Of a stretch of DNA of 64,000 nucleotides, positions 52,527-61,790 are shown piece by piece. The translations under genes and the position numbers were made by a program. Source of the DNA: Candidatus Gastranaerophilales bacterium (GTDB lineage: Bacteria > Cyanobacteriota > Vampirovibrionia > Gastranaerophilales > Gastranaerophilaceae); the NCBI GenBank assembly GCA_944326465.1, contig CALVEB010000002.1, forward strand, positions 62,001-126,000, read 5' to 3'. The notes below the pieces were generated by a model. It saw nothing but the letters and a program-made list of their open reading frames with translations. It was not told where the DNA came from and did no database searches. Position 1 is the first letter of the stretch. The number at the start of each line of letters is the position of its first letter.

Positions 52527-55118
52527 CTAGATATTAAAGTATATTTGTCCTTCTTTTGTCATACGTTTCAACATACTGTTATCACCGTATGGAGAAGTCA
52601 TATATTGATTTTGTGCTAAAGAAGGTTTGTCATCCATAAAGTATTTTACATACAATTCTTCATAATGTTCAGGGTGTTTGCGGACGATTTCTTTTACTTC
52701 TGATTGTCCTTTGTAGTCCATTAATTGTACTACTTTGATGGCCAGATCAGATGTTTCGCCAATAATTTTAAGTATTTCCGGGCCATATCCCATATCAATG
52801 AATGAATTAATCAATGTCGGAGCGTATTTAACAAGTGCTTTGATAGCTGCTTTTTTCTGGCTCGGTTCAAGTTGCCCGATTAATGCAAATTTATTTGTTG
52901 TAGGATCTTTGAATTTTTCTATATAAGCTTCAACCGCTGATTTAGTTTCTGTTTCGTCAATTAAACCTGTGCGTAAATCCTGTTCTGCTGTGTATTCTGA
53001 GTAACTTTGCGCAACTTGATTTGTATATTTTTGTTCAATTTGAGTTGTATAAGTTTTAATCTCTTTTGCAAGCTGGCTGTCATAACTTTCAGAATTTGAC
53101 GGAGCAGCAGAAGTTTCATTTTTCAATCCTTCACATCTGTCTGCGTTAGAAATAGCCGCTTCTATAGCTTTTTCATTGCCGGTTTCAAGCGTATATTTCA
53201 TTGCATCTTTTTGTGCAGATTCATCATATTTGTAAATGTTTTCAGCGGCATGCTCAACAACACTGTCAAATTTTGATCCGGAAATTATCCTGTGTGCTTC
53301 TGCTTGAACTGATGCATCTAATGTTTCAACCTGATCTGCCATCTTCATACTGTATTGTTCTGCTACTTTTGCATCCGTTGTATATTCTTCGTTGCGCGCC
53401 AACATCATTTTGTATGCATCTTTTTGGTTTTCAACAGCCATTCTGGAATATACATTACTTTCAATTGCAGCATGTGTAGCACCTTCATTTTCATAGGTTA
53501 AAGTAGCTAATGCATCTTTTTCAACATCATCATTATATTTATCAGCCGTTGCAGCTGCCAGTTCTATAGCTTTTTGATTATTGTTTGCGCGAATTACGTT
53601 TGCTAATTCTTTCTGTATTTCGGATTTTTCTGCCCTGTGGCTCATATAGACGTTGCCGTCGTGTACTGATTGCCATTCAACACCATTAGTTGCTTTTGCT
53701 AAATCTATCATTTGACTTTCATCTGCACCTTTTTGGGCAGAAGTGATATATTTTTCACCATCTTTACGACTTTTCATTCTATTAATGAAGTCTTTACCAT
53801 GTGAACCTAAGTCAGAATATCTTACACCGTTCAATAAGTTAATTTCTTTTTTGTCACTGTTTGCCAATTTTTTTGCAATTTTGGAATCTAAGTTTGCTAA
53901 TTCATGTAAGTATTCAGCTAACTCTATATTACCGCATTGTATTGCATCTCTGGTAAAATCTTCAATAATTTGAGGATACTTGGGGTCGTTTTTATCATAA
54001 GTTTTTTCAAGGTATTGTTTTATAATAAGTACTTTATCTGCTTCTGATGCATTTTTTAAAGCTTCACCGTATTCAGAATTGTTTATTTCCGTCCAAAATG
54101 TAGGAGTGTCACCTGAACGTGTACCAAAATTTTCTTTAACTTCCTCACTTAAATCTGATTTTAAAAATTTTTCAAGTGATGTTAATCGTATATGCTCGTA
54201 TTTCGTTAACTTTTCTTCACCTTGCGGGTTCTCCAATTTGTTTTTTAAATATTCATATTCGGCCTCAACAGAAGAAACTTTTTGTGAATCTAATATTTCT
54301 CTCGCCTTTGCAGGACATGGTTTCATATCTGAACCGGATATATATTGTGCAGAGGCACATAGCAGCTCCGTCTCGCGCAGTCTAATTAAGTCAGTAATTG
54401 ATAAATCTTTTTCATCCTGTTCAAAAAGATAATCATATATATATTCTTCCTGTTGTCCTCGCGGTATTTTTTTAAAATCAGCAAGACTCAATTCTGCAAT
54501 TTTAGTTGCAGCATACAACTCTGTCATTGAAGTATCAAGCCAGGCTTTAGCATTTCTTTTATTTAAAACACCTTGTTTTTTGCTTAAAATAGTTTTTTGT
54601 TGCTCAATTAATTTTTGTTGTTCTTCTTTGCTTAAATTATTCCAATCTTCAATCGTTTTTTTATTGTCCGCATCACCATACAAAAATTGATTTTTAGCTA
54701 ATTCAGTTGAATAAACATCAAATTTTTTCCTTAGAGACATTTTTGAAAAACGACTTTTAGTAATAGTTTTTTCATCAGAACCATTATTAGTTGATGCTTC
54801 TGCTGCAACATCTGAGCCGGCAGAAGTATCTGTGGTTTCATCTGTTGCAGCAGAAGTATCAACAGATTGTTTAATATTTTTTATGAATTTAAGCTGTTCT
54901 TCAAAACTTAATGTTAAGAATTGCGGGTTTTCTGTGCATAATTTAACATATTGTTCCTGAGTGATACCCAATTTTGAGCATAAATCAGTATTCGCTGTTT
55001 CTGTTTTGCCGATAGGAACATTTACAGATGCAGACGTAGATTTAACTTCTACAGGAGTTACTGTCTGTATCTCCTGTTGCTGTTTATTTATTTTATTTAA
55101 ATCTACATTTAAGCCCAT
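52527..55118 (-). CDS. Large all-helical hypothetical protein, 863 residues
   Basis: No recognised family. The N-terminal 45 residues (MGLNVDLNKINKQQQEIQ) are polar; residues 46-85 form a helical block (LGITQEQYVKLCTENPQFLTL). Residues about 100-130 are Ser/Thr/Ala-rich. From about 480 to 720 there is a run of Ala/Glu-rich helices with loose 30-40 residue repeats (AEQYSMKMADQVETLDASVQ, AENIYKYDESAQKDAMKYTL). There is no signal peptide and no hydrophobic segment. Longer frames start inside the upstream terminator, so the ATG at 55118 with AAGAGA upstream is chosen. Possibly a structural or scaffold protein. Confidence 0.75.
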   Translation of the reverse strand: MGLNVDLNKINKQQQEIQTVTPVEVKSTSASVNVPIGKTETANTDLCSKLGITQEQYVKLCTENPQFLTLSFEEQLKFIKNIKQSVDTSAATDETTDTSAGSDVAAEASTNNGSDEKTITKSRFSKMSLRKKFDVYSTELAKNQFLYGDADNKKTIEDWNNLSKEEQQKLIEQQKTILSKKQGVLNKRNAKAWLDTSMTELYAATKIAELSLADFKKIPRGQQEEYIYDYLFEQDEKDLSITDLIRLRETELLCASAQYISGSDMKPCPAKAREILDSQKVSSVEAEYEYLKNKLENPQGEEKLTKYEHIRLTSLEKFLKSDLSEEVKENFGTRSGDTPTFWTEINNSEYGEALKNASEADKVLIIKQYLEKTYDKNDPKYPQIIEDFTRDAIQCGNIELAEYLHELANLDSKIAKKLANSDKKEINLLNGVRYSDLGSHGKDFINRMKSRKDGEKYITSAQKGADESQMIDLAKATNGVEWQSVHDGNVYMSHRAEKSEIQKELANVIRANNNQKAIELAAATADKYNDDVEKDALATLTYENEGATHAAIESNVYSRMAVENQKDAYKMMLARNEEYTTDAKVAEQYSMKMADQVETLDASVQAEAHRIISGSKFDSVVEHAAENIYKYDESAQKDAMKYTLETGNEKAIEAAISNADRCEGLKNETSAAPSNSESYDSQLAKEIKTYTTQIEQKYTNQVAQSYSEYTAEQDLRTGLIDETETKSAVEAYIEKFKDPTTNKFALIGQLEPSQKKAAIKALVKYAPTLINSFIDMGYGPEILKIIGETSDLAIKVVQLMDYKGQSEVKEIVRKHPEHYEELYVKYFMDDKPSLAQNQYMTSPYGDNSMLKRMTKEGQIYFNI

Positions 55119-55146
55119 AGGTATTCTCTTATTTTTTATACTCATA

Positions 55147-55186
55147 TATAAAAAAACATGCTGAAACATCGAATTTCAGCATGTTT
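55147..55186 (-). terminator. Rho-independent terminator of the three-paralogue cluster
   Basis: On the minus strand AAACATGCTGAAA, TTCGATG, TTTCAGCATGTTT (55186-55154) followed by T residues. A perfect 13-bp stem 26 bases after the stop of the last paralogue. Confidence 0.88.
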
Positions 55187-55211
55187 TAACATGTTTACAA
55201 AAATTTACATA

Positions 55212-56309
55212 TTAATCTACTGCAAATACTGCACCTTTTGTTGTTACACCATAATTATTTGTCAGAGATAATACGGCATACGCATTATTAAATGCATTCC
55301 CCTGTTCTGTAAGTGACTGTTTAACAACATCCATTGCCTGAGTTAATGCATTATCAACAATATTATATTTTTTATTTTTGGCATCAACTAATATTACCTG
55401 ACCGTATTGCAGTTGGGTAGCATTATTATCTTCACTAAAGAAAGTATCTTTATGATACATTACTAAACCTACTTTTAATTCAGGATAGCCTGCCTTTTGT
55501 ACTGTTACGACTTCTGCATTATTTTCATTTCCGTCAGTAGAATAATATCTTATCGTATATTTCCCATTATCACCGTCAAAATCATTACTGCCTATATTTT
55601 TGCCATAACTAGCTTTAGGCGTTGCTGTTTTCATTGAGTTACCGCCGGCATTATTTTCCAAATAACCGGTTGCAGAAGGGCCGACTATACGCTTATATTG
55701 AACTGTTTCTACTGCTCCCGGATATTTTTTGCTCAAGTTTTCCATATAATTTGTTACATTTTTATCATTTGGTACAATAGGAATAGGAGCCAGACGACTG
55801 TTAAAATCTTTTTGTAATTCTTTGTCTGTATAAGAATGTACATTTTTCAATATAAATCTTTTGCTCGTGCCATCATCTGAACGTAATGAAAAATTATATT
55901 TTACCAGTTGATTTTTATTAGTAACAGTCGTTCTGCCATTTGGCTGGGTATAAACAAATCTTACACTTTTTTTATTATTTTGCTGGATAAGCTGGACATC
56001 AAGAGTATTTATATTAAATATACGATTAAACCGTTTAGTTGAAAGCACTCTGCCTGATTGCTGAGCATCGCTGATTTCATTAACTTCCGGTACATCTACC
56101 AATTCAATAGTATTCGGCTCCGGTTCAATGCGGTAATTTGCTGCCGCATCGTTTGATAACGGACTCATCGCAATTAATACAGCAAGCGGCACTGCTTTGA
56201 CCATTGGTGATGTATGCGGCTGCGGTTTTGGTGTTTCTTTTTTCTTTCCTTCAAATTGAATTAAATTGGTTGGTTTTGGCTCGATTGTTGATATTGGTCT
56301 GATTGCCAT
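55212..56309 (-). CDS. Exported paralogue family protein 3 of 3
   Basis: 365 residues. The N-terminal 22 residues end in FEGK (19-22), followed by a Pro/Thr-rich linker and a hydrophobic stretch VPLAVLIAMSPLSN (about 40-53). The remainder is soluble and beta-rich, with YTIRYYSTDGNENNAEVVTVQKAGYPELKVG, which aligns with the two upstream paralogues (AEEFTLKKEGYPELKI and YEVVTIQRAGKPEFQV). The three genes are 19 bases apart and share one terminator. No family recognised; likely surface or periplasmic. Confidence 0.8.
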   Translation of the reverse strand: MAIRPISTIEPKPTNLIQFEGKKKETPKPQPHTSPMVKAVPLAVLIAMSPLSNDAAANYRIEPEPNTIELVDVPEVNEISDAQQSGRVLSTKRFNRIFNINTLDVQLIQQNNKKSVRFVYTQPNGRTTVTNKNQLVKYNFSLRSDDGTSKRFILKNVHSYTDKELQKDFNSRLAPIPIVPNDKNVTNYMENLSKKYPGAVETVQYKRIVGPSATGYLENNAGGNSMKTATPKASYGKNIGSNDFDGDNGKYTIRYYSTDGNENNAEVVTVQKAGYPELKVGLVMYHKDTFFSEDNNATQLQYGQVILVDAKNKKYNIVDNALTQAMDVVKQSLTEQGNAFNNAYAVLSLTNNYGVTTKGAVFAVD

Positions 56310-56328
56310 AATTCATTCTCCTGTTTTT

Positions 56329-57405
56329 TTATTCATTAACATATAATTTTTCGGTACTTGCAGAAATCTTATAATCCTTTACTACTTCCGCTCTGTCAAA
56401 CGGAACGTTATTTTTGTTATAAAGTGCGCTTTTTGCGACTTTTTCCATATATTCACCCAGAGTTTTGTCATAAATTATTGTCGTTACGCCGTCATTGTCT
56501 TTCAGATTAAACTGATATGTTTCGTAACTTATTGGTTCAAGATTATTTGCCGCAAAATTTGATTTCACTTTAATCATTTTGTCAATTTTTAATTCAGGAT
56601 ATCCTTCTTTTTTCAGCGTAAATTCTTCTGCTGTAAGGGTTTGCTTGTCTGAATTATATATTGAAATATCATATATTCCGTTGTCACCTTCAAGGATTTT
56701 GTGTCCCATAAATTCACCTTCCGGAATATATCTGTGCGCGTTTTTCCATAAATTACCGTCTTCATAAGACATTACAACTCTGCCGGACGGTAACGGCACG
56801 AGGTTTTCGTTATGATTAATAACTTCTATTGCTCCATTGTTTTCAGGCGAATTTGCAAGTCTATCAAAATAATTCAGAAACTCTTCATTTCCGAGTAAAA
56901 CTTTCTGCGTGTCAACAATATCCTCTGCTTTAACACCTTTTACGGTAAAAAATCCGTTATTGGCCTCGTCATCGGCTAGCGGAGCTAAATTGTATTTTGA
57001 AATTTCTTCTGCCTCATAACGGCTGCCTATAGAATTTGGGGTAGCCTGAGAAATCAAAATAGTCTCAAAATTCGTGGTATCATTATCTAAATCTTTTGTC
57101 CGAACGATATAGTTTTCACCATTTACATTGAAAAATGTTTTTACGGCGAGCGTTTTACCTTCCGGATGACTTTGCGGCCTGTTATTTTCTACCACAATTT
57201 TTTCAGGCTGCAACGGTAACGGCAGCTTATCCTGTGCTGAAACGGTATTCGTCGTAAGCGGACTCATTGCTATGAATGTCGCTAAAGGTATTTTTACATA
57301 CATCGGAGTTGATGTTTTGACAGCTTCCTGCTTTTTATCCGGCTTTCCTGAAAAACCGGTCTGATTAGTATTTATATGAATGTTATTTATTGCTTTTATA
57401 TTCAT
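56329..57405 (-). CDS. Exported paralogue family protein 2 of 3
   Basis: 358 residues. The N-terminus has FSGK (18-21), a Lys/Thr linker and IPLATFIAMSPLTTNTVSA (39-57), which could be cut after SA. The soluble domain has the shared block YDISIYNSDKQTLTAEEFTLKKEGYPELKI. It diverges from its neighbours more in the first 150 residues than in the last 150. 19 bases separate it from each neighbour. Confidence 0.8.
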   Translation of the reverse strand: MNIKAINNIHINTNQTGFSGKPDKKQEAVKTSTPMYVKIPLATFIAMSPLTTNTVSAQDKLPLPLQPEKIVVENNRPQSHPEGKTLAVKTFFNVNGENYIVRTKDLDNDTTNFETILISQATPNSIGSRYEAEEISKYNLAPLADDEANNGFFTVKGVKAEDIVDTQKVLLGNEEFLNYFDRLANSPENNGAIEVINHNENLVPLPSGRVVMSYEDGNLWKNAHRYIPEGEFMGHKILEGDNGIYDISIYNSDKQTLTAEEFTLKKEGYPELKIDKMIKVKSNFAANNLEPISYETYQFNLKDNDGVTTIIYDKTLGEYMEKVAKSALYNKNNVPFDRAEVVKDYKISASTEKLYVNE

Positions 57406-57424
57406 TTATTTTCTCCGAACAACC

Positions 57425-58465
57425 TTATTCCACATCGTAAATATTGCCTTTGTGGTCTACAATCTGCGTTTCTTCGATATCTTCAAGTTTAAAAGCCTTA
57501 TTTCTAGGGTCATTTGTCAACTCTTTTAAATCTTTAAATAAGGTATCATTAAAGATCCGTGCAAACGAAGTTTCTTTATTTTTCAGCAAAGTTATCTGAT
57601 TGTAGCTAAAATCACCAATTGGCTCACCTGCATCAATTAATGACGATGTTACATTTTTTAAGCCTGCTACCTGAAATTCCGGTTTACCTGCTCGTTGTAT
57701 AGTTACAACTTCATAATCATTTTTATTTCTATCAGTACTATACGCATTTATAAAATAGGTTTCACCGTCTACTTGTCTTGCCCAGGCGGCAACCGGATAG
57801 CCGAAAGAATGGTCAGCTTCTACTTTTGTCCAGCGGGTATTTTTATTTTCTGCATTAACAAGTCCGTATTTTCCTGCTCTGACCTCTTTTGTGATATTTT
57901 TTGTTCTTATATTAGTGTTGTTTTCATCAGACAAAAGAAATTTTGCCAGATTATCTGAAATATTACGTTCGGTATACCCGTAAATACTGCCATTATCATC
58001 TGTTGCTTGAACTGTTAATTGCGGAAATTCAAATGTTTTACCTTCTATACCGTCATCACCTACAAGCCGCAATGTAATATTTTTATATTCAGTAATTCTT
58101 TTTCCGTCAATGTCGTCATCATTTATATATATATCTTTTACTTTTTGCGAATTTTCTTTATTATTTACATAATATACTTTTCTTAAAATACCGTCATTTC
58201 CGCGGTATCTTTCTGTTTTCAAAAGATTAGTATCATCTGTCAGTTTATCTCTCAATGTACTTACAATAATTGTTGTATTTGCCGTATTCGCATCAGGAAT
58301 GTTTGGGGTTCCTGCAGAAGTCATAGGACTCATTGCAATCAGTGTTGCAAGCGGAACTGTTATACCTAATCTTGAAGATGCTGCATTTTGTTCTTTATTA
58401 GTCTTATTTTTACCCGTAAAATGCGGTATTGAATAAGATACATTGTTAATAGGCCTAATATTCAT
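57425..58465 (-). CDS. Exported paralogue family protein 1 of 3
   Basis: 346 residues. The N-terminus has FTGK (16-19), a Lys/Asn/Ser linker and VPLATLIAMSPMTSAG (37-52). The shared block is YFINAYSTDRNKNDYEVVTIQRAGKPEFQV near residues 245-275. A GGAGAAA ribosome-binding site precedes the ATG; a TATAAT lies upstream at about 58563-58568 on the minus strand. First gene of the cluster. No family recognised. Confidence 0.8.
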   Translation of the reverse strand: MNIRPINNVSYSIPHFTGKNKTNKEQNAASSRLGITVPLATLIAMSPMTSAGTPNIPDANTANTTIIVSTLRDKLTDDTNLLKTERYRGNDGILRKVYYVNNKENSQKVKDIYINDDDIDGKRITEYKNITLRLVGDDGIEGKTFEFPQLTVQATDDNGSIYGYTERNISDNLAKFLLSDENNTNIRTKNITKEVRAGKYGLVNAENKNTRWTKVEADHSFGYPVAAWARQVDGETYFINAYSTDRNKNDYEVVTIQRAGKPEFQVAGLKNVTSSLIDAGEPIGDFSYNQITLLKNKETSFARIFNDTLFKDLKELTNDPRNKAFKLEDIEETQIVDHKGNIYDVE

Positions 58466-58709
58466 TGTGTTTCTCCAGTGAAGTCATAAAAACGTCATGC
58501 ATATAAGTACCCTGAATTTTTTTTTTGCTACCCCAAATTTTTCAAAAATTCCAATTATGCTTATTATATCAACGTTTGGGACACTTGTAAAATAGTATAT
58601 ACGATATTTACATTTCTTAATAAAGCTAGATAAATACCTTACTTGAGTAAAAAGTATGTTTGTCATAGTATTTAGAAACAGGACAATAGTAATAAATAAG
58701 GGGAAAGCT

Positions 58710-59660
58710 ATGAAAAACAGAATAGGAATAGATGTAGGCGGAACAAACGTAAAAATCGCACTGGTTGATGACAAAGGTAAAATAGTTTATTCAAATTCAG
58801 TTCCGACGCGTGCGGAAATGGGATATGAATACACAGTAAACAATATCAAACAGGCTATCTATGATCTTATGAAAGAAACAAAACTTTCAACAAAAGACAT
58901 AGAAGGCATTGGATTTGGTTTTCCTGGACAGGTTGATTATAAAGCAGGAATAGTAAGAAATGCTCCGAACATTCCTGGCTGGGTAGAAGTACCTATTGCA
59001 AAGCTCATTGAGGACGAATTTAAAATCCCGACGCGTGTTGATAACGATGTAAGATGCGCGGCATTAGGCGAATTAAACTACGGTGCAGGTAAAGGATGTG
59101 AAAACCTTATTTGTATAACTGTCGGAACAGGTATCGGATCCGGATTAATTGTCAACGGGAAATTAGTTCGCGGAGCATCTAATGCAGCAGGCGAAATAGG
59201 ACATATAAAATTACAAATCCATGACGGCCCTCTTTGCGGCTGTGGTGACACAGGATGTCTTGAAGCGTTTGCCTCAGGCCCTTCTATTGTTGCAATGGCA
59301 GAAGATTATATCCGCGGCGGAAAATCAACAAAATTCCGGGAAATGGCAAGCGGCGGAGATATCTCACCTTATATTGTATGTGAAGCCGCAAAAGCCGGAG
59401 ATCCGGTTGCTAAAAGGATTTTCACTATTATGGGTGAATATATCGGTGTTGGACTTGCAAGTGTCGTTAACTTGCTTAACCCTGAAAAAATCATTATAGG
59501 AGGCGGGGTTGCCGATGCTGGCGATATTCTGCTTGAACCTTTAAAAGAAACTCTTAAAAAGCGCGCAATGAAAATTGCAGGCTCCGCAGTTGAAGTTGTT
59601 CCGGCTCAATTGGGCAACACTGCAGGTGTTATCGGCGCAAGCTTGTTAATTGAAAGTTAG
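58710..59660 (+). CDS. ROK-family glucokinase
   Basis: Phosphorylates glucose (or a related sugar) with ATP; cytoplasmic. 316 residues. N-terminal ATP phosphate-1 motif IGIDVGGTNVKIALVDDKG, catalytic region VDNDVRCAALGELNYGAGKG, and the ROK zinc site HDGPLCGCGDTGCLEAFASG with GEIGHI. The ATG at 58710 with GGGGAA upstream is chosen over a longer frame. The upstream 240-base gap between divergent genes holds promoters only. Confidence 0.94.
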   Translation: MKNRIGIDVGGTNVKIALVDDKGKIVYSNSVPTRAEMGYEYTVNNIKQAIYDLMKETKLSTKDIEGIGFGFPGQVDYKAGIVRNAPNIPGWVEVPIAKLIEDEFKIPTRVDNDVRCAALGELNYGAGKGCENLICITVGTGIGSGLIVNGKLVRGASNAAGEIGHIKLQIHDGPLCGCGDTGCLEAFASGPSIVAMAEDYIRGGKSTKFREMASGGDISPYIVCEAAKAGDPVAKRIFTIMGEYIGVGLASVVNLLNPEKIIIGGGVADAGDILLEPLKETLKKRAMKIAGSAVEVVPAQLGNTAGVIGASLLIES

Positions 59661-59691
59661 TTTTTTAAAAAAATTGTGTATTACATGCCTG

Positions 59692-59711
59692 AAACCGGTA
59701 TTCGCCGGTTT
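59692..59711 (+). terminator. Weak terminator after the glucokinase gene
   Basis: AAACCGG (59692-59698), TATTCG, CCGGTTT (59705-59711), followed by TGGGTTTTATTT. A 7-bp stem with an imperfect T tract, 27 bases before the aminopeptidase start. Confidence 0.5.
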
Positions 59712-59737
59712 TGGGTTTTATTTAAAAAGGAGAAAAT

Positions 59738-60841
59738 ATGAAAACTGTCTGGGATAAATATGCACAGGTTCTTGTAGACTACTCAACTGATGTTCAAAAA
59801 GGCGACACTGTACAAATCCGCGCAACAAGCGCGGAGGCAAAAGAGCTTGTGAAAGCAGTGTACAAAAGGGTTCTGAAAAAAGGCGGACACCCGATTGTAA
59901 GAACATCTATAGTTGATTTAACCGATACATTTATTAAATACGCCACAGATGAACAGCTTGACTATGTCGACCCTATTACTAAAATGGAATATGAAACCAT
60001 TGATAAATTTATCTCAATCGGAGCGCCGCTAAACACAAAAAGCATGGCCCGTGCTGATTTAAATAAACTATCAAGACGCGGGAAAGCAACCAAACAGTTA
60101 TCAGAAATTTTGATGTCACGTTCCGCCAAAGGTGAAGCAAGCTGGGTAATCGGCGACTTTCCGACTAACGCCCTTGCACAGGAAGCTAAAATGTCACTTG
60201 ATGAATATACCGAATTTTTAATTAATTCCTGTTATCTAAATTGTGAAGATCCGGTTGCCAAACTTAAAGAACTGGATATTAAGCAAACTAAATGGGCTGA
60301 ATATCTTAATAACGTAAAACAAATTCGTATAACGGGTGAAAAAACAGATATTACTTTCAATGTGGAAGGCCGCCGGTGGATAAGCTGTTCCGGCAAAAAT
60401 AACTATCCTGACGGTGAAGTATTTACCTCACCTGTTGAGGACGGGATAAACGGAGAGATATATTTTGATTTTCCGCAGAATTACCGCGGAAACGAAGCCC
60501 ACGGTGTTCATCTGTGGATAGAAAACGGGTTAATCGTAAAGGCTGAAGCAGAAAAAGGCGAAGAATTTTTACTCGCAATGCTTGATATGGATGAAGGTTC
60601 AAAAGGTATAGGCGAAATTGCAATCGGTACAAATGATGAGATACAAGAAGTCACGGGGAATATTTTGTTTGACGAAAAAATCGGGGGCTCAATCCACATG
60701 GCTGTCGGGGCCTCATATCCGGAAACCGGCGGCAAGAATGTATCCGGTCTGCACTGGGATTTGATTAAAAACATGAAAAACGGCGGCAAAATTTATGCTG
60801 ACGGTATTTTGATATACGAAAACGGTAAAATGTTGATTTAA
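59738..60841 (+). CDS. M29-family metallo-aminopeptidase
   Basis: Cytoplasmic aminopeptidase (AmpS/PepS/aminopeptidase T-like). At 367 residues it is typical. Metal-ligand motifs: NYPDGEVFTSPVEDGINGEI, GIGEIAIGTND and the C-terminal GGSIHMAVGASYPETGGKN followed by GLHWDLI. An AAAAAGGAG ribosome-binding site precedes the ATG. Probably in a separate transcript from the glucokinase or in an operon with it. Confidence 0.94.
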   Translation: MKTVWDKYAQVLVDYSTDVQKGDTVQIRATSAEAKELVKAVYKRVLKKGGHPIVRTSIVDLTDTFIKYATDEQLDYVDPITKMEYETIDKFISIGAPLNTKSMARADLNKLSRRGKATKQLSEILMSRSAKGEASWVIGDFPTNALAQEAKMSLDEYTEFLINSCYLNCEDPVAKLKELDIKQTKWAEYLNNVKQIRITGEKTDITFNVEGRRWISCSGKNNYPDGEVFTSPVEDGINGEIYFDFPQNYRGNEAHGVHLWIENGLIVKAEAEKGEEFLLAMLDMDEGSKGIGEIAIGTNDEIQEVTGNILFDEKIGGSIHMAVGASYPETGGKNVSGLHWDLIKNMKNGGKIYADGILIYENGKMLI

Positions 60842-60870
60842 ATATCTTAAAACATTTCCTAATAAAAACA

Positions 60871-60913
60871 TACACATCCGGAGGATCACCGCCATTTCCT
60901 TACCGGATGTGTA
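60871..60913. terminator. 11-bp hairpin between convergent genes
   Basis: TACACATCCGG (60871-60881) and CCGGATGTGTA (60903-60913) pair perfectly; the loop contains a further AGGA/TCCT pairing. On the minus strand it is followed by a T run, so it probably ends the prepilin-like gene. Confidence 0.6.
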
Positions 60914-60951
60914 CTACTATATATATTATATAGAAAGGAGATTTAAATACA

Positions 60952-61641
60952 TTAATAATAACTTATTGTATAATTATCACGCATAACCCGTGCTGTACAT
61001 GCCAGTCCTAAACCTGCTGTATTACAATTATACGTAGAATCTTCACCGGCCGGAACTATTGTTTCGCCGCGGAGGACAAACGCAAAAATATCTGTTCCGA
61101 TACGATTAGGTCTTTTGTCGCCGTTTACATCAACTATAAAGACAACTGATGTGCCGTCAACCTTTACACCGAATTCGTCCTCTATAACCGCCTGAGAAAA
61201 TACATTCACAAGAACATTCATTCCGTCTGTCAGAGTAAACATATACTGATAAGGTTCTGTTGATGTTAAATATACTCTGCCGCTTAAATATGTTGTAGGG
61301 TATTTCCAGCAGCCGGCCTGATTGGAACATTCTCTTAACACTTGAAAATATGGTTTATAATATTTATATGCCTTTGCCGCTGATTCATAGTCATATTCTT
61401 TTAAATCCCAGTATATAGGAGACATATTATCATTGACAACAAGCTGGGTTACCTGTGAAAGGGAATTTTGTATCTTTCTCAGGGCAACCATATTTTTGGT
61501 TTCATCTATTTTACTTACAATACTTGTAATAAGTAATGCCGCAATTGTTGCTACAACTCCGAGCGTGACTATTAATTCAGGCATAGACAATCCTGATTTT
61601 GCAGACTTTTTCTCAAAATCTCTTCCGGCGTTTACATACAT
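60952..61641 (-). CDS. Type IV prepilin-like protein
   Basis: 229 residues. A 17-residue charged leader ends in SAKSG, followed by LSMPELIVTLGVVATIAALLI: prepilin peptidase cleavage after Gly17, Glu at +5, then a long hydrophobic helix. The globular part has Cys pairs (ECSNQAGC; YNCNTAGLGLAC) and the VDVNGDKRPNRIGTDIFAF motif near residue 180, resembling that of the prepilin at 19.6 kb. An AGGAG ribosome-binding site 8 bases before the ATG at 61641 sets the start; the longer frame is discarded. Confidence 0.88.
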   Translation of the reverse strand: MYVNAGRDFEKKSAKSGLSMPELIVTLGVVATIAALLITSIVSKIDETKNMVALRKIQNSLSQVTQLVVNDNMSPIYWDLKEYDYESAAKAYKYYKPYFQVLRECSNQAGCWKYPTTYLSGRVYLTSTEPYQYMFTLTDGMNVLVNVFSQAVIEDEFGVKVDGTSVVFIVDVNGDKRPNRIGTDIFAFVLRGETIVPAGEDSTYNCNTAGLGLACTARVMRDNYTISYY

Positions 61642-61790
61642 CAATATAACTCCTGAATTATTAAATTGCTCAAAGTATAAATATATAGCGTATGTTCTAT
61701 ATATTCCCATAATTTACAATTTTTAAACATAAAATTAAAAAATTGGTACAATCAGATGACTTTATCTCCTGTTTGTCATACATTTAATGT

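Noticed and set aside
60934-60960. AAAGGAG ribosome-binding-like string at about 60935-60940 on the plus strand
   Set aside because: No start codon with an open frame follows; the minus-strand prepilin gene occupies the sequence.
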